Numbered from the stretch's first letter, positions 44,667-57,141 are shown. The stretch: DNA of 64,000 bases from Frigoribacterium sp. PvP032 (GCF_017833035.1 NZ_JAFIBM010000001.1:3121762-3185761), one strand, 5' to 3'. The notes: generated from the letters alone by a model not told the origin. Made by a program: numbers and translations.

Positions 44667-45512
44667 TTGGCATTCTCGAATCCCGGCTTCAGTCAGTCGC
44701 CGGCCTTCTCGGAGAAGGGCGCCGCCGTCATCCGGCAGGAGCGCGCCGCTGCGGGACAGCGCCCCGTCGAGTACAACGGCATGACCGCCGAGCAGCTGCA
44801 GGATCTGTACACGCAGCCCGCCGCCGGCCCCGTCGAGACCGACCGCATGACGTACGAGGACACGATCACGAAGACGGTCATCGCCTTCGCCGTCGTCGCC
44901 CTCGGTGCCGCCGTCGGCTGGTTCATCCCGGCCCTCGCCATCGTCGGCGCGATCGCCGGGTTCGTCCTGGCCCTCGTCAACATCTTCAAGAAGCGCCCGT
45001 CGGCCGGCCTCGTGCTCGCCTACTCGGCAGCCCAGGGCCTGTTCGTCGGCGGCATCTCGTCGATCTTCGAGGCGCAGTTCGACGGCATCGTCACGCAGGC
45101 GCTGCTCGCGACCGCCTCGGTCTTCGTCGTCACTCTGCTGCTGTTCCGCAGCGGCAAGGTCCGCGCGTCGGCCAAGGCCACCAAGATCTTCATGATCGGC
45201 ATGATCGGCTACGCCGTCTTCTCGCTGCTCAACCTCGGCCTGATGGCCTTCGGCGCCAACTCGAACCCCTGGGGCCTCCGCGGCACCGACATCCCCGGCA
45301 CCAACATCCCCATCGGCTTCGTCCTGGGCATCCTCGTGATCCTCATGGCCGCCTACTCGCTGGTGCTCGACTTCACGAACATCAAGACGGGCGTCGAGCG
45401 CGGCGCCCCGCGCATCTACGGCTGGTCGGCCGCCTTCGGCCTGGTCATGACCGTCGTGTGGCTGTACGTCGAGATCCTGCGTCTCCTCGCCATCCTGCGA
45501 GGCAACGACTAG
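44667..45512 (+). CDS. Bax inhibitor-1/YccA family membrane protein
   Basis: A 281-aa protein with seven membrane helices (from KTVIAFAVVALGAAVGWFI to LVMTVVWLYVEILRLLAIL) after about 70 soluble residues. It belongs to the actinobacterial Bax1-I/YccA-like branch; in other bacteria relatives leak calcium or protons or modulate FtsH, and the role here is unknown. A TTG start at 44667 is chosen because AGAGGA is 6 bases upstream and the protein then begins as in relatives (AFSNPGFSQSPAFSEKG). The frame upstream to 44502 is unsupported. Confidence 0.88.
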   Translation: MAFSNPGFSQSPAFSEKGAAVIRQERAAAGQRPVEYNGMTAEQLQDLYTQPAAGPVETDRMTYEDTITKTVIAFAVVALGAAVGWFIPALAIVGAIAGFVLALVNIFKKRPSAGLVLAYSAAQGLFVGGISSIFEAQFDGIVTQALLATASVFVVTLLLFRSGKVRASAKATKIFMIGMIGYAVFSLLNLGLMAFGANSNPWGLRGTDIPGTNIPIGFVLGILVILMAAYSLVLDFTNIKTGVERGAPRIYGWSAAFGLVMTVVWLYVEILRLLAILRGND

Positions 45513-45529
45513 CAAGACCGTGACACCAG

Positions 45530-45567
45530 GAGGCGGGGCTCGTTCCGAGAGGGACGGGCCCCGCCTC
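45530..45567 (+). terminator. Hairpin terminator after the Bax-inhibitor-type gene
   Basis: A 10-bp inverted repeat with AGGCGGGGC and GCCCCGCCT arms and an 18-base loop, followed by CTCTGTGT. It lies 18 bases after the stop. Confidence 0.75.
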
Positions 45568-45634
45568 TCTGTGTCCCGGGCCAGCCACCCCGGCCTCGCC
45601 GGCCTCGCCGGCCTTGCGAAGGCAACCCCACGCA

Positions 45635-45690
45635 GAAACGACAAAACGACGCGGAACACCGCGTCGTTTTGTCGTCATCGCGTCGCTTCC
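45635..45690 (-). repeat. Palindromic element, copy 2, after guaA
   Basis: A perfect 16-bp inverted repeat (45638-45653, 45660-45675) with a GAACAC loop and a CGCGTCGCTTCC tail, 29 bases downstream of the guaA stop. It aligns with 110-164. It probably ends guaA transcription; the conservation at two unlinked loci suggests a repeated unit. Confidence 0.75.
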
Positions 45691-45718
45691 AGCCCAGGAG
45701 GCCGGAGGCGACGCGGCG

Positions 45719-47301
<1,583 letters not shown>

Positions 47302-47305
<4 letters not shown>

Positions 47306-47745
47306 GCGGGGGCTCCCTGGGTGCTGGGGGTGGGCTCGGCGACCAGCGCTGCGTGCTCACGCATCGCCAGCTTGGTCATGTGGCTCTCGACGAAGAACGA
47401 GAGGAAGGGCACGACGCCGCCGAGCGCGATGATGATGAACCGCGAGAACGGCCAGCGCATCAGGCTCCAGAGGCGGAAGTCGGCGAAGAGGTAGACGACG
47501 TAGAGCCAGCCGTGCGCGATCAGGATCGCGGTCGACAGGTTGAAGCCGGTGGTGATCGAGTCGACGGGCACGAGGAACCCGCCCTCGCCGCCGAGCTGCA
47601 TCTCGAGCTGCAGCGGCGTGTACTTGAAGGCCATCTCGAAGACGAGCAGCAGCAGCATCACGCCGGTGACGTAGGCGGAGATCTTGTAGAACTTGACGGC
47701 ACCCGGGATCTTCGGGATGTCGCGTTGCCGGGGCTTCAGGGGCAT
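47302..47745 (-). CDS. DUF3817 integral membrane protein
   Basis: A 147-aa protein with three to four membrane helices ([57 protein letters not shown]). FKISAYVTG-type start and HGWLYVVYL fit DUF3817, a family often next to guaA in actinobacteria. Function unknown. The stop overlaps the guaA start. Confidence 0.85.
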
Positions 47746-47853
47746 GGCCTCGATCCTACCCGCGGAGGCGGCAGGGCCAGGGCGGGGTCGGTCGTCGTCG
47801 AGGCAGCCGACCGAGCACAGGAGGCGCGGGTCGGGGAGCGCGGGAGGAGCAGG

Positions 47854-48669
47854 TCAGGAGGCGGTCTCGGCCTCGAGCCGCGCCTCCTCGGCCTCGTCGA
47901 CGTCGCGCTCGAACCGGTCGCGCACCAGGCGGAACCACAGGAAGATGGCGAAGCCGGCGAACACGACCCACTCGATCGCGTAGAAGACGTTCAGCCAGTT
48001 GAGCGAGCGGTCGCTCTCGGGAGCGACCGAGTCGATGGCGGCGAGGCCGTCGACCGGGTCGGCGGACACCACGTAGCCGGAGTAGACGTCGCCGTCGAGG
48101 TCGGTCCACTCGTTGACGAGCATGGGCACCGAGACGACGTTCTCGCGGCCGCCGCGGAAGTCGCCGTCGGAGGGCTGGTCGCTCGGCATGTACCGGCCCG
48201 TCACCGTGACCGTGCCGGTGGGGGCCGCGCTCTCGGCGGCCTCGGCGCCGCCCTCGTCGCTGCTCCAGCCGAGGGCCACGACGACCGACGACCCGTCGAC
48301 CTCGTCGACGAGACGGCCGATCAGCCACGAGCCGGGGTCGCCGCCGTTGTAGCGGTCGACGACGACGCGGTAGTCGTCCGGTGCGAACTGACCGGTGACC
48401 GTGACCATCTGCCCGCCGACGCGGTCGAAGAACGACGACTGCGGGTCGACGACGTCGCTGAGCACCTTGACCGTCTCGGTCTCGGGGTTGACCTCTTGCC
48501 CGCTCTCGACGCTGCGCTCGATCTGCCAGTGCCCGAGCCAGGCGAAGATGCCCGAGATGACGAGGCAGAGGGCGAGCATCGCGATCCAGCGGGGCCGCCG
48601 GGCGACCTCCCACATGGAGGCGGGCACGTCGACGTCGCTCGAGACGGGTGGGTTCTCGGTGCGGGTCAC
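47854..48669 (-). CDS. SURF1-family cytochrome oxidase assembly protein
   Basis: A 271-aa protein with two membrane helices, near the N-terminus (WIAMLALCLVISGIFAWLGHWQ) and C-terminus (VFYAIEWVVFAGFAIFLWF), enclosing an extracytoplasmic domain. The GxWQ-like LGHWQIER after helix 1 and NWLNVFYAIEW before helix 2 are SURF1 hallmarks. It helps haem insertion into cytochrome c oxidase. The GTG start gives a normal length. It stands alone; the DUF3817 gene is 108 bases downstream. Confidence 0.93.
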   Translation of the reverse strand: MTRTENPPVSSDVDVPASMWEVARRPRWIAMLALCLVISGIFAWLGHWQIERSVESGQEVNPETETVKVLSDVVDPQSSFFDRVGGQMVTVTGQFAPDDYRVVVDRYNGGDPGSWLIGRLVDEVDGSSVVVALGWSSDEGGAEAAESAAPTGTVTVTGRYMPSDQPSDGDFRGGRENVVSVPMLVNEWTDLDGDVYSGYVVSADPVDGLAAIDSVAPESDRSLNWLNVFYAIEWVVFAGFAIFLWFRLVRDRFERDVDEAEEARLEAETAS

Positions 48670-48758
48670 GAGCCCGATGGTACCTGCGCTCCCGCGGGAG
48701 CCTGCTGGGTGTCGGTGGCTCTGCGGCCGGTGGGGCCGCCGACCGACATGGGGTGCGG

Positions 48759-50264
48759 TCAGTACTCGGGGTCGCGCTGGCGCGTGGCCCTCTGGTCGGA
48801 CTGCTGCCCGGCCTGCTCGGCGAGGATCGCCGCGCGGGCGCGGTCCTGTTCATCGAGGTCGTCGTACTCGTCGGCCTCTGCCGCCGCTGCTGCCGTGGCC
48901 GCCGCCGCGGCACGCTCGCGGGTGCCGAGCAGCGCCTCCTCGTCTGCGTCCACGCCGGCGTCGGTGTCGGTGTCGGCGCCCCTGCGCGACGCACCCGGCT
49001 CGTCCCCGGCGAGCGCCGCCTCCATCAGGGCGATCTCCTCGGAGTGCCGAGAGTCGCGTTCGAGGCGCCGCGCCTCTGCTGCCTCGCGCTCCGCCCGTCG
49101 GCGCGTCCGCAGCACGACCCCGCCGATGCGTTCGGAGTTCGAGGCGAGCACCGGACCGAGCACGGCCATGATCAGCACGTAGAGCCCGGCGAACGGCTGC
49201 AGTCGCTCGTCGAGCCCCGCCCCGGCCGAGAGCGTCGCGAGGATCAGCGCGAACTCGCCCCTGTTCTGCAGGATCACGGCGGTGTTGATGCCCGCCTGCG
49301 GCCCGAGCTTGTTGAGCCAGGCGACGAACTGGCCCGCGATCACGTTCAGCGTGATCGTGATGCCGACCGCGATCGCGACGGGCCCGAGCACGCTCGGGAA
49401 CAGCGACGGGTTGAGGCCGAGGCCGAAGTTCAGGAAGAAGAAGGCGCCGAAGACGTCGCGCATCGGCAGGGCGAACTGCTCGACCCTGTTGCGGTACCGC
49501 GTCGCCCCGATGATCAGGCCGATGAGGAAGGCGCCGATCGCGTCGGTCACGCCGAGGATCTCGCCGAGGCCGGCGAAGAGCACGGCGAGGCCGAAGAACA
49601 GCACCGTGAAGAGCTCGTCGTCACGGGTCCGCATGAGCTTCGAGACGACCGCGCCGCCCCATCTCGCGACGGCGAACATGGCGACCAGGAACGCGAACGC
49701 GACCACCAGCTTGAGCACGACGGGCAGGGGGTCGGTCTCGCCGCTGAGCACCACCGACACGATCGCCAGGTAGATGGCGATGAAGATGTCCTCGACGACG
49801 GTGACGCCCAGGATCATCGGCGTCTCGCGGTTCGCGAGGCGGTTCAGCTCGATCAGCAGCTTCGTGACGATGGCGCTCGACGACGTCGCGGTCATGCCGG
49901 CGATGATCAGCGCCTCACGCGTGCCCCAGCCGAGCATGAAGCCGAAGACCAGCCCGACGCCCATGTTGACGGCGATGTAGCTGCCGCCCGACACGATCAG
50001 GCGGCCGGCATTGGAGAAGAACTCGTCCTGGTCGAACTCGAGGCCGAGGTTGAACAGCAGCAGGATCAGCCCGAAGATCGCGATCAGCTCGATGTTGTGC
50101 GAGTCGAAGCTGATCGGGAACCAGCCGGTGTTCGTGCTCGCCAGCAGGCCGACGATCATGTAGATCGGGATGGACGGCAGGCCGATGAGCTTGCCTGCCC
50201 GGCCCAGCCCGTAGGCGATCAGCAGCAGGACGCCGAGGACGACCAGCTCCTCACCCAGGTGCAC
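48759..50264 (-). CDS. Cation:proton antiporter, CPA2 (KefB/KhtU) type
   Basis: A 501-aa antiporter with about 12 membrane helices (LGVLLLIAYGLGRAGKLIG, then GVTVVEDIFIAIYLAIVS and GVTDAIGAFLIGLIIG). Conserved acidic residues in the TDAIGA and VEDI helices fit proton-coupled K+ exchange. The last 110 residues form a charged, Ala/Glu-rich cytoplasmic tail. It starts 6 bases after the stop of the TrkA-C-type regulator, so the two make a KhtTU-like two-part system. Confidence 0.92.
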   Translation of the reverse strand: MHLGEELVVLGVLLLIAYGLGRAGKLIGLPSIPIYMIVGLLASTNTGWFPISFDSHNIELIAIFGLILLLFNLGLEFDQDEFFSNAGRLIVSGGSYIAVNMGVGLVFGFMLGWGTREALIIAGMTATSSSAIVTKLLIELNRLANRETPMILGVTVVEDIFIAIYLAIVSVVLSGETDPLPVVLKLVVAFAFLVAMFAVARWGGAVVSKLMRTRDDELFTVLFFGLAVLFAGLGEILGVTDAIGAFLIGLIIGATRYRNRVEQFALPMRDVFGAFFFLNFGLGLNPSLFPSVLGPVAIAVGITITLNVIAGQFVAWLNKLGPQAGINTAVILQNRGEFALILATLSAGAGLDERLQPFAGLYVLIMAVLGPVLASNSERIGGVVLRTRRRAEREAAEARRLERDSRHSEEIALMEAALAGDEPGASRRGADTDTDAGVDADEEALLGTRERAAAAATAAAAAEADEYDDLDEQDRARAAILAEQAGQQSDQRATRQRDPEY

Positions 50265-50270
50265 CGGCGA

Positions 50271-50801
50271 TCAGCTCCCGGGCGGGGCGTCGACCGGGCT
50301 GCGGTGGCGCAGCTCGCCCGTGCGGTACCAGGCGAAGGCCTTGGCGACCTTCTCGGGGCTGCCCGCCACGACGAGGGTGTCGCCGGGGAACACCTTGAAG
50401 TCGCCCGACGGCGCGGGGTTCGCCGCGTCGCCCCGCACGACGGCGACGACCGTGAGGCCGACGACGCCCTTCGCGCCGAGGTCGCCGAGCGGCTGGCCGG
50501 CGATGTGGTCGTCGTAGTCGACGGTGAACCAGTCGATGCTGAGGCCGGGGATCTGGTCGAGCGCCGACAGCGACTCGGTGATGCGCGTGCCGCCGAGCAG
50601 CTCGGCGAGCGTGTGCGCCTCGTCCTCGCTGAGGCGGAGGGACACCTTCTTGACGTCGGCGCCGTCGGCGTCGTCGCTGAACGTGATCAGGTCGCTGTGG
50701 CCCGACCGATGCGTGATGACGCCGCACTTGCCGCCGTCGTCGGTGACGAAGGTGTGCAGCACGCCCACACCGGGGAGCTTCACTCGACGCACATCAGCCA
50801 T
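50271..50801 (-). CDS. Cation:proton antiporter regulatory subunit, TrkA-C (KhtT-like)
   Basis: A 176-aa soluble protein. An N-terminal KhtT-like domain (MADVRRVKLPGVGVLHTFVT) precedes a TrkA-C/RCK_C domain (VVRGDAANPAPSGDFKVFPG, DTLVVAGSPEKVAKAF). Such subunits gate K+/H+ antiporters in response to nucleotides or pH. ATG at 50801 gives the conserved N-terminus. Co-transcribed with the antiporter gene. Confidence 0.9.
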   Translation of the reverse strand: MADVRRVKLPGVGVLHTFVTDDGGKCGVITHRSGHSDLITFSDDADGADVKKVSLRLSEDEAHTLAELLGGTRITESLSALDQIPGLSIDWFTVDYDDHIAGQPLGDLGAKGVVGLTVVAVVRGDAANPAPSGDFKVFPGDTLVVAGSPEKVAKAFAWYRTGELRHRSPVDAPPGS

Positions 50802-50944
50802 GGTCCGACTCCAGGTCACTCAGGGGCAGTCGTCTCAGCTTAGCGACGGGCACGGACGCGGACACCGGGCTGCTCATGCGGTGGACAACCCGCGCCCCTC
50901 CCCCGGTGTTCCCGGGACGACGCCGCGTTCTCGGCGGGCGGACG

Positions 50945-50985
50945 CAGGAGGCGCGGTCCCCGACCAGCGGGCACCGCGCCTCCTG
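50945..50985 (-). terminator. Hairpin after glpD
   Basis: A perfect 13-bp inverted repeat (50945-50957, 50973-50985) with a 15-base loop, 30 bases downstream of the glpD stop. Both arms contain the recurrent AGGAGGCGC word. Confidence 0.8.
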
Positions 50986-51014
50986 CAGCCTGGTCGCCTC
51001 GCGACCTCGTGGTG

Positions 51015-52874
51015 CTAGCTCGCGCGACCGCCCGGGGCGTCCGCCGACGTGTCGTCGGCCGGGGTCCCCGCGGGCTCGACGACGTCCTCGCCGGGCTTCG
51101 GCGCCCCGCCCTGGTCGGCGCCGGGCACGACCATGTCGTCCTCGTCGAAGCCGAAGGTGATGTCGGGCGCCTCGAGGCGGACCCGGTCGGCGGACTCGTC
51201 GTCGGGCTCGAGCTGGCTCGCGCGCTCTGCCGCGACGCGCTTGAGGTAGTTGCCGACCTCCTCCTCGGTCTCGGCGTCGGACCAGCCGAGCACCTCGGCC
51301 ATCAGCTTCGCGGCCACGGGAGCGGCGGACTCGCCCCTGTCCCACGCCTCGATCGAGATTCGGGTCCGCCTCGCCAGCACGTCTTCGAGGTGGAGCGCGC
51401 TCTCGTGGCTGGCCGCGTAGACGACCTCGGCCCCGATGTAGTCGTCGGCGCCCGGCAGTGGCTCGGCCAGCTCGGGACGCTCGCGCACCAGCGCGAGGAC
51501 CTCGTCGGTCAACGTGCCGTAGCGGTTCAGCAGGTGCTCAACGCGCACCCGGTGCACGCCCAGCTGCTTCGCGATCTTGCCGCGCTTGTTCCAGGCGGCG
51601 TGGTAGCCCTCGGCGCCGAGCAGCGGGATCTCCATCGTCGTGCTCTCGGGAATCCGGCCGTCGAGCGCGGCGACCGCCTCGTCGATCGCGTCCTCGGCCA
51701 TCACGCGGTAGGTCGTCCACTTGCCGCCGGCGACGACCACGAGGCCGGGCACCGTGTGCGCGACGATGTGCTCACGCGACAGCTTCGACGTCTGGTCGGA
51801 CTCGCCGGCCAGCAGGGGCCGGAGACCGGCGTAGACGCCCTCGACGTCGTCGCGGGTGAGGGGCACGGCCATCACCTTGTTGACGTGCTCGAGGATGTAG
51901 TCGATGTCGGCCGCCGTCGCCGCCGGGTGCGCCTTGTCGAGGTCCCAGTCGGTGTCGGTCGTGCCGACCAGCCAGTGGCGACCCCACGGGATGACGAACA
52001 GGACGCTCTTCTCGGTGCGGAAGATCATGCCCATGTCGGAGTGGATGCGGTCGCGGGGCACCACGAGGTGCACGCCCTTCGACGCGCGGACCTTGAACTG
52101 GCCTCGCTCGCCGACCATGGCCTGGGTGTCGTCCGTCCAGACGCCGGTCGCGTTCACGACCTGCTTCGCGCGGATCTCGAAGTGCTCGCCCGTCTGATAG
52201 TCGTGAGCCTTCACGCCGACGACGCGCTCGCCGACCTTGACGAAGCCCTCGACCCGCACGCGGCTGGCGGCGTGGGCACCGTAGCTCGAGGCGGTACGCA
52301 CCAGCGACGAGACGTAGCGGGCGTCGTCGACCTGGGCGTCGTAGTAGGTGAGGCCGCCCACGACCGCGTCCTTCGAGAGGCTCGGGATGGCGCGCAGCAC
52401 CTGCGTCTTCGTGAGGTGGCGGTGGTGGGGCACCCCGGGCGGCCGACCGCCCGTCCAGCTGAAGATGTCGTACAGGGCCATGCCGGCGCCGATGTAGAAG
52501 CGCTCGTAGACCGGCTTGCTCAGCGGGTAGAGGAACCGGACGGGCTTGACGAGGTGCGGCGCGAGCCGCTGCAGCAGCAGGCCGCGCTCGATCAGGGCCT
52601 CGCGCACGAGACGGAAGTTGAGCTGCTCGAGGTAGCGGATTCCGCCGTGCACGAGCTTCGACGAGCGGCTCGACGTGCCGGAGCCCCAGTCGCGCGCCTC
52701 GACGATGCCCACGTTCAGGCCACGCGTGACGGCGTCGAGAGCAGAGCCTGCCCCGACGATGCCGCCCCCGATCACGAGGATGTCGAGCTCCTCGGTCTTC
52801 AGCGCCTCGACGGCGCGCTCGCGCTCGTCTGGCCCGAGCTTCGCGGAGAGGGATTCGGTCGCGGTCGTGGCCAT
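51015..52874 (-). CDS. glpD: Glycerol-3-phosphate dehydrogenase, aerobic FAD type
   Basis: A 619-aa membrane-associated flavoenzyme that oxidises glycerol-3-phosphate to DHAP and passes electrons to quinone. The FAD-binding motif is LVIGGGIVGAGSALDAVTRG (about residue 33); SSRSSKLVHGGIRYLEQ and GGKWTTYRVMAEDAID are family hallmarks. A C-terminal DAO_C domain follows, with an acidic, Gly/Asp-rich tail. ATG at 52874 has GGAGG 7 bases upstream; the longer frame to 52934 is unsupported. Confidence 0.96.
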   Translation of the reverse strand: MATTATESLSAKLGPDERERAVEALKTEELDILVIGGGIVGAGSALDAVTRGLNVGIVEARDWGSGTSSRSSKLVHGGIRYLEQLNFRLVREALIERGLLLQRLAPHLVKPVRFLYPLSKPVYERFYIGAGMALYDIFSWTGGRPPGVPHHRHLTKTQVLRAIPSLSKDAVVGGLTYYDAQVDDARYVSSLVRTASSYGAHAASRVRVEGFVKVGERVVGVKAHDYQTGEHFEIRAKQVVNATGVWTDDTQAMVGERGQFKVRASKGVHLVVPRDRIHSDMGMIFRTEKSVLFVIPWGRHWLVGTTDTDWDLDKAHPAATAADIDYILEHVNKVMAVPLTRDDVEGVYAGLRPLLAGESDQTSKLSREHIVAHTVPGLVVVAGGKWTTYRVMAEDAIDEAVAALDGRIPESTTMEIPLLGAEGYHAAWNKRGKIAKQLGVHRVRVEHLLNRYGTLTDEVLALVRERPELAEPLPGADDYIGAEVVYAASHESALHLEDVLARRTRISIEAWDRGESAAPVAAKLMAEVLGWSDAETEEEVGNYLKRVAAERASQLEPDDESADRVRLEAPDITFGFDEDDMVVPGADQGGAPKPGEDVVEPAGTPADDTSADAPGGRAS

Positions 52875-52991
52875 GCGGTGCCTCCATCGTCGGAACGGTC
52901 GCGGGCCCGAGGACCCGTGCATGCGACCATCCAACGCCCGATCGGCTGGCAGCGCCAGGTGAGATCGGGGTGCCTGTGGAGGCGGCGGCGC

Positions 52992-54113
52992 CTAGTGCGG
53001 CTGGTAGGGAGCGACGACGACCTCGCTGCGCTGGAACTCCTTGAGGTCGCTGTAGCCGGTCGTCGCCATCGACCGGCGGAGCGCGCCGATGATGTTGGCC
53101 TGGCCGTCGACCGAGTCCGCCGGCCCGTAGAGGATCTTCTCGAGGGTGCCCACCTGGCCCACGTGCACACGACGACCACGCGGCAGCTCGGGGTGGTGCG
53201 CCTCGGCGCCCCAGTGGTACCCGCCGCCGGGCACGTCGGTGGCGCGTGCGAGCGCGGCCCCCAGCATGACGGCGTCAGCGCCGCAGGCGACGGCCTTGAC
53301 GATGTCGCCCGAGGTGCCGAGCCCGCCGTCGGCGATGACGTGGACGTAGCGCCCGCCCGACTCGTCGAGGTAGTCGCGACGCGCCCCGGCGACGTCGGCG
53401 ACCGCGGTCGCCATCGGCGCGTGGATGCCCAGGGAGGCGCGGGTCGTGCTGGCCGCGCCGCCGCCGAACCCGACGAGGACGCCCGCCGCGCCCGTGCGCA
53501 TCAGGTGCAGCGCCGAGGTGTACGTGGAGGCGCCTCCGACGATGACCGGCACGTCCAGCTCGTAGATGAACTTCTTGAGGTTGAGCGGCTCGGTCGTCTT
53601 CGACACGTGCTCGGCCGAGACCGTCGTGCCCCGGATGACGAAGAGGTCGACACCGGCGTCGACGACCGTCTGGTACAGGTCCTGCGTGCGCTGCGGGCTG
53701 AGCGAGCCGGCGACGGGCACGCCCGCCGCACGGATCTCGGCGATGCGCGCCGTCACGAGCTCGGGCTTGATCGGCTCGGCGTAGATCTGCTGCATGCGGG
53801 CGACCGTCTCGTCCTCGGGCAGGTCGCGGATCTCCGCGAGCACCGCCTCCGGGTCGTCGTACCGTGTCCAGACGCCCTCGAGGTCGAGGACGCCGAGGCC
53901 GCCGAGCTCGCCGATGCGGATGGCCGTGGCCGGGCTCACGACCGAGTCCATCGGCGCCGCGATGATCGGCGACTCGAAGTGGAACGCGTCGATCGACCAG
54001 CTCACGGACACGTCCCGAGGGTCGCGGGTGCGCCGGCTCGGGACGATCGCGATGTCGTCGAACGCATAGGCGCGGCGCGCGCGCTTGGAAACGCCGATCT
54101 CTACCTCAGTCAC
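52992..54113 (-). CDS. guaB3: GuaB3-family IMP dehydrogenase-related protein
   Basis: A 373-aa (beta/alpha)8 barrel of the IMPDH/GMPR superfamily without CBS domains: FDDIAIVPSRRTRDP, SPIIAAPMDSVVSP, VHVIADGGLGTSGDIVKA. At the place of the catalytic GSICTTR loop the sequence reads GGAASTTRAS, so the nucleophilic Cys is missing, as in the actinobacterial GuaB3 group. It may be inactive as a classical IMPDH or have another role in purine control. Stands alone between glpD and the AbiEi-like gene. Confidence 0.9.
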   Translation of the reverse strand: MTEVEIGVSKRARRAYAFDDIAIVPSRRTRDPRDVSVSWSIDAFHFESPIIAAPMDSVVSPATAIRIGELGGLGVLDLEGVWTRYDDPEAVLAEIRDLPEDETVARMQQIYAEPIKPELVTARIAEIRAAGVPVAGSLSPQRTQDLYQTVVDAGVDLFVIRGTTVSAEHVSKTTEPLNLKKFIYELDVPVIVGGASTYTSALHLMRTGAAGVLVGFGGGAASTTRASLGIHAPMATAVADVAGARRDYLDESGGRYVHVIADGGLGTSGDIVKAVACGADAVMLGAALARATDVPGGGYHWGAEAHHPELPRGRRVHVGQVGTLEKILYGPADSVDGQANIIGALRRSMATTGYSDLKEFQRSEVVVAPYQPH

Positions 54114-54204
54114 GCCGCAACCCTACCGGAGGTGCGGCGCGAGCCCCCGGGCCCCGCCCCGCCGCCTGTCCGCAGCCTGCGCCGCCGCGCCCCGCGTTCT
54201 CACC

Positions 54205-54252
54205 CGAACGGGACGACCTGCCCAGGGGCCCAGCGCCGAGACGTCCCGTTCG
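54205..54252. promoter_or_regulatory. Inverted repeat upstream of the AbiEi-like gene
   Basis: Perfect 11-bp arms (54205-54215 and 54242-54252) with a 26-base spacer, about 100 bases before the ATG at 54355, in a 241-bp divergent gap. It could be an operator or a hairpin; no promoter boxes are convincing. Confidence 0.45.
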
Positions 54253-54354
54253 CGGCAGCAAGTCCTTCCTCCCCCGGCCGCGACGGGACACCGTCCGTCC
54301 CCAGCCCCGAGAGCTCGGGTCGAGGTCGGACCGCGCTTCGGGCACGGTGGGCGC

Positions 54355-55305
54355 ATGGACGCCGCCGTGACCCCTCACCTCGTCCTGTCTGCAGAGCTGA
54401 CCGCCAGCGGACAGGACGACCGAGCGCTGGCGCGCGCCTGCCGAGCAGGATCGCTGACGCGGATCGGCCCGGGCGCCTACGTCCCCTCCCCCGAGTGGTC
54501 GACCTTCGACCCTCGTCAGCAGCACCTGCACCGCGCCGTGGCCGTGCAGAGGAAGCGGCGGCGGGGGCTCGTCCTGTCCCACGAGACAGCGGCGATCGCG
54601 TGGGGCCTTCCCTCCTGGGGCTGGCCACGTGGCCCCGCGGAGTTCGTCGACCCCGGCGGCGGGGCTCCGCGCAGCGAGCACCTGGTCCGCATCAGGGCGG
54701 CGGCCCTGGGGCAGGAGGACGTCGTCGACCTCGACGGGGTGCTGGTGACCTCGATGCGGCGGACCGTGCTGGACCTGCTCACGACCCGAGGGCGGCAGCA
54801 GGCGGTCGTGCTGGTCGACGACGTGCTGCACCGCGGACGTCTCGAGCGAGCAGAGCTCGCCGACCTCATCGGGTCCCGCCCGAGCGCCCGCGCGAGGCGG
54901 CGGGCTGCCTGGGCGGTCGGCTTCGGCGACGCCGGCGCAGAGTCTCCGGGCGAATCGGTCAGCCGAGTGTGCGCCCACGATTCCGGACTCGTCGCGCCCG
55001 TGCTGCAGAAGGAGTGCCGGGACGCGGACGGGCTCATCGGCTACGCCGACTTCTTCTTCCCGGACCCCGCGTGCCCAGAGAGGGGCAGCCTGGGTGAGTT
55101 CGACGGCGAGGTGAAGTACCTGGGCGGAGCCCACCGCGCCGGCCGGACGCCGGAACAGGTCGTGCTCGACGAGAAGCTCCGGGAGGATCGCCTCCGTGCC
55201 ATGCCGACCACGGTCGGACTGGCACGCTGGACCCGGCACGACCTCGCGCGGCCGGGGCGGCTCGCGCAGCTCTTGTTCGCGGCCGGGACAGCACGTCGAC
55301 GGTGA
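54355..55305 (+). CDS. AbiEi-like N-domain protein with PD-(D/E)xK nuclease-like C-terminus
   Basis: A 316-aa protein. The N-terminal part (ARACRAGSLTRIGPGAYVPS, then HETAAIAWGLPSW) matches the winged-helix layout of type IV antitoxin AbiEi-like proteins common in actinobacteria. The C-terminal part has DFFFPDPACPERGSLGEFDG followed by EVKY, the D-ExK pattern of DUF559/Vsr-like nuclease folds. No cognate AbiEii nucleotidyltransferase toxin is next to it. Possible roles are DNA processing, defence or regulation; none can be fixed. Convergent with guaB, with a 46-bp palindrome between. Confidence 0.75.
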   Translation: MDAAVTPHLVLSAELTASGQDDRALARACRAGSLTRIGPGAYVPSPEWSTFDPRQQHLHRAVAVQRKRRRGLVLSHETAAIAWGLPSWGWPRGPAEFVDPGGGAPRSEHLVRIRAAALGQEDVVDLDGVLVTSMRRTVLDLLTTRGRQQAVVLVDDVLHRGRLERAELADLIGSRPSARARRRAAWAVGFGDAGAESPGESVSRVCAHDSGLVAPVLQKECRDADGLIGYADFFFPDPACPERGSLGEFDGEVKYLGGAHRAGRTPEQVVLDEKLREDRLRAMPTTVGLARWTRHDLARPGRLAQLLFAAGTARRR

Positions 55306-55315
55306 GGAGCGACAG

Positions 55316-55361
55316 GAAAGGGACGATGTACCGGCGGGCCCGCCGGTACATCGTCCCTTTC
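55316..55361. terminator. Perfect 46-bp palindrome, bidirectional terminator
   Basis: All 46 bases equal their own reverse complement, giving a 23-bp stem without a free loop except by opening the centre at GGGCCC. It lies 10 bases after the AbiEi-like stop and 31 bases after the guaB stop, with the CTTTC arm ends acting as a short U-run in both directions. Confidence 0.9.
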
Positions 55362-55392
55362 TCGTTACCTTCCCCCGGCAGGGGCGGGGCGG

Positions 55393-56967
<1,575 letters not shown>

Positions 56968-57141
56968 TTAACCCGGCCCGCGCCTCCTGCATTCCTGTCG
57001 TCGCGAGCCCCCGACACGCCGAGATCCGGCCAGAAGGACACGATTCGGTGACGAAGTTTCGACTCTTGCCTGTGTCCTGCACGAAACACGGCCGACACAC
57101 AGCGAAAGTATCTTCACCAACGACGGTGAGCCAGCGGCACC

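Noticed and set aside
51009-55097. 1362-codon open frame on the plus strand
   Set aside because: It runs antisense to glpD and guaB3 in GC-rich DNA, is Arg/Val/Asp-rich without any domain, and is a shadow of codon bias on the other strand.
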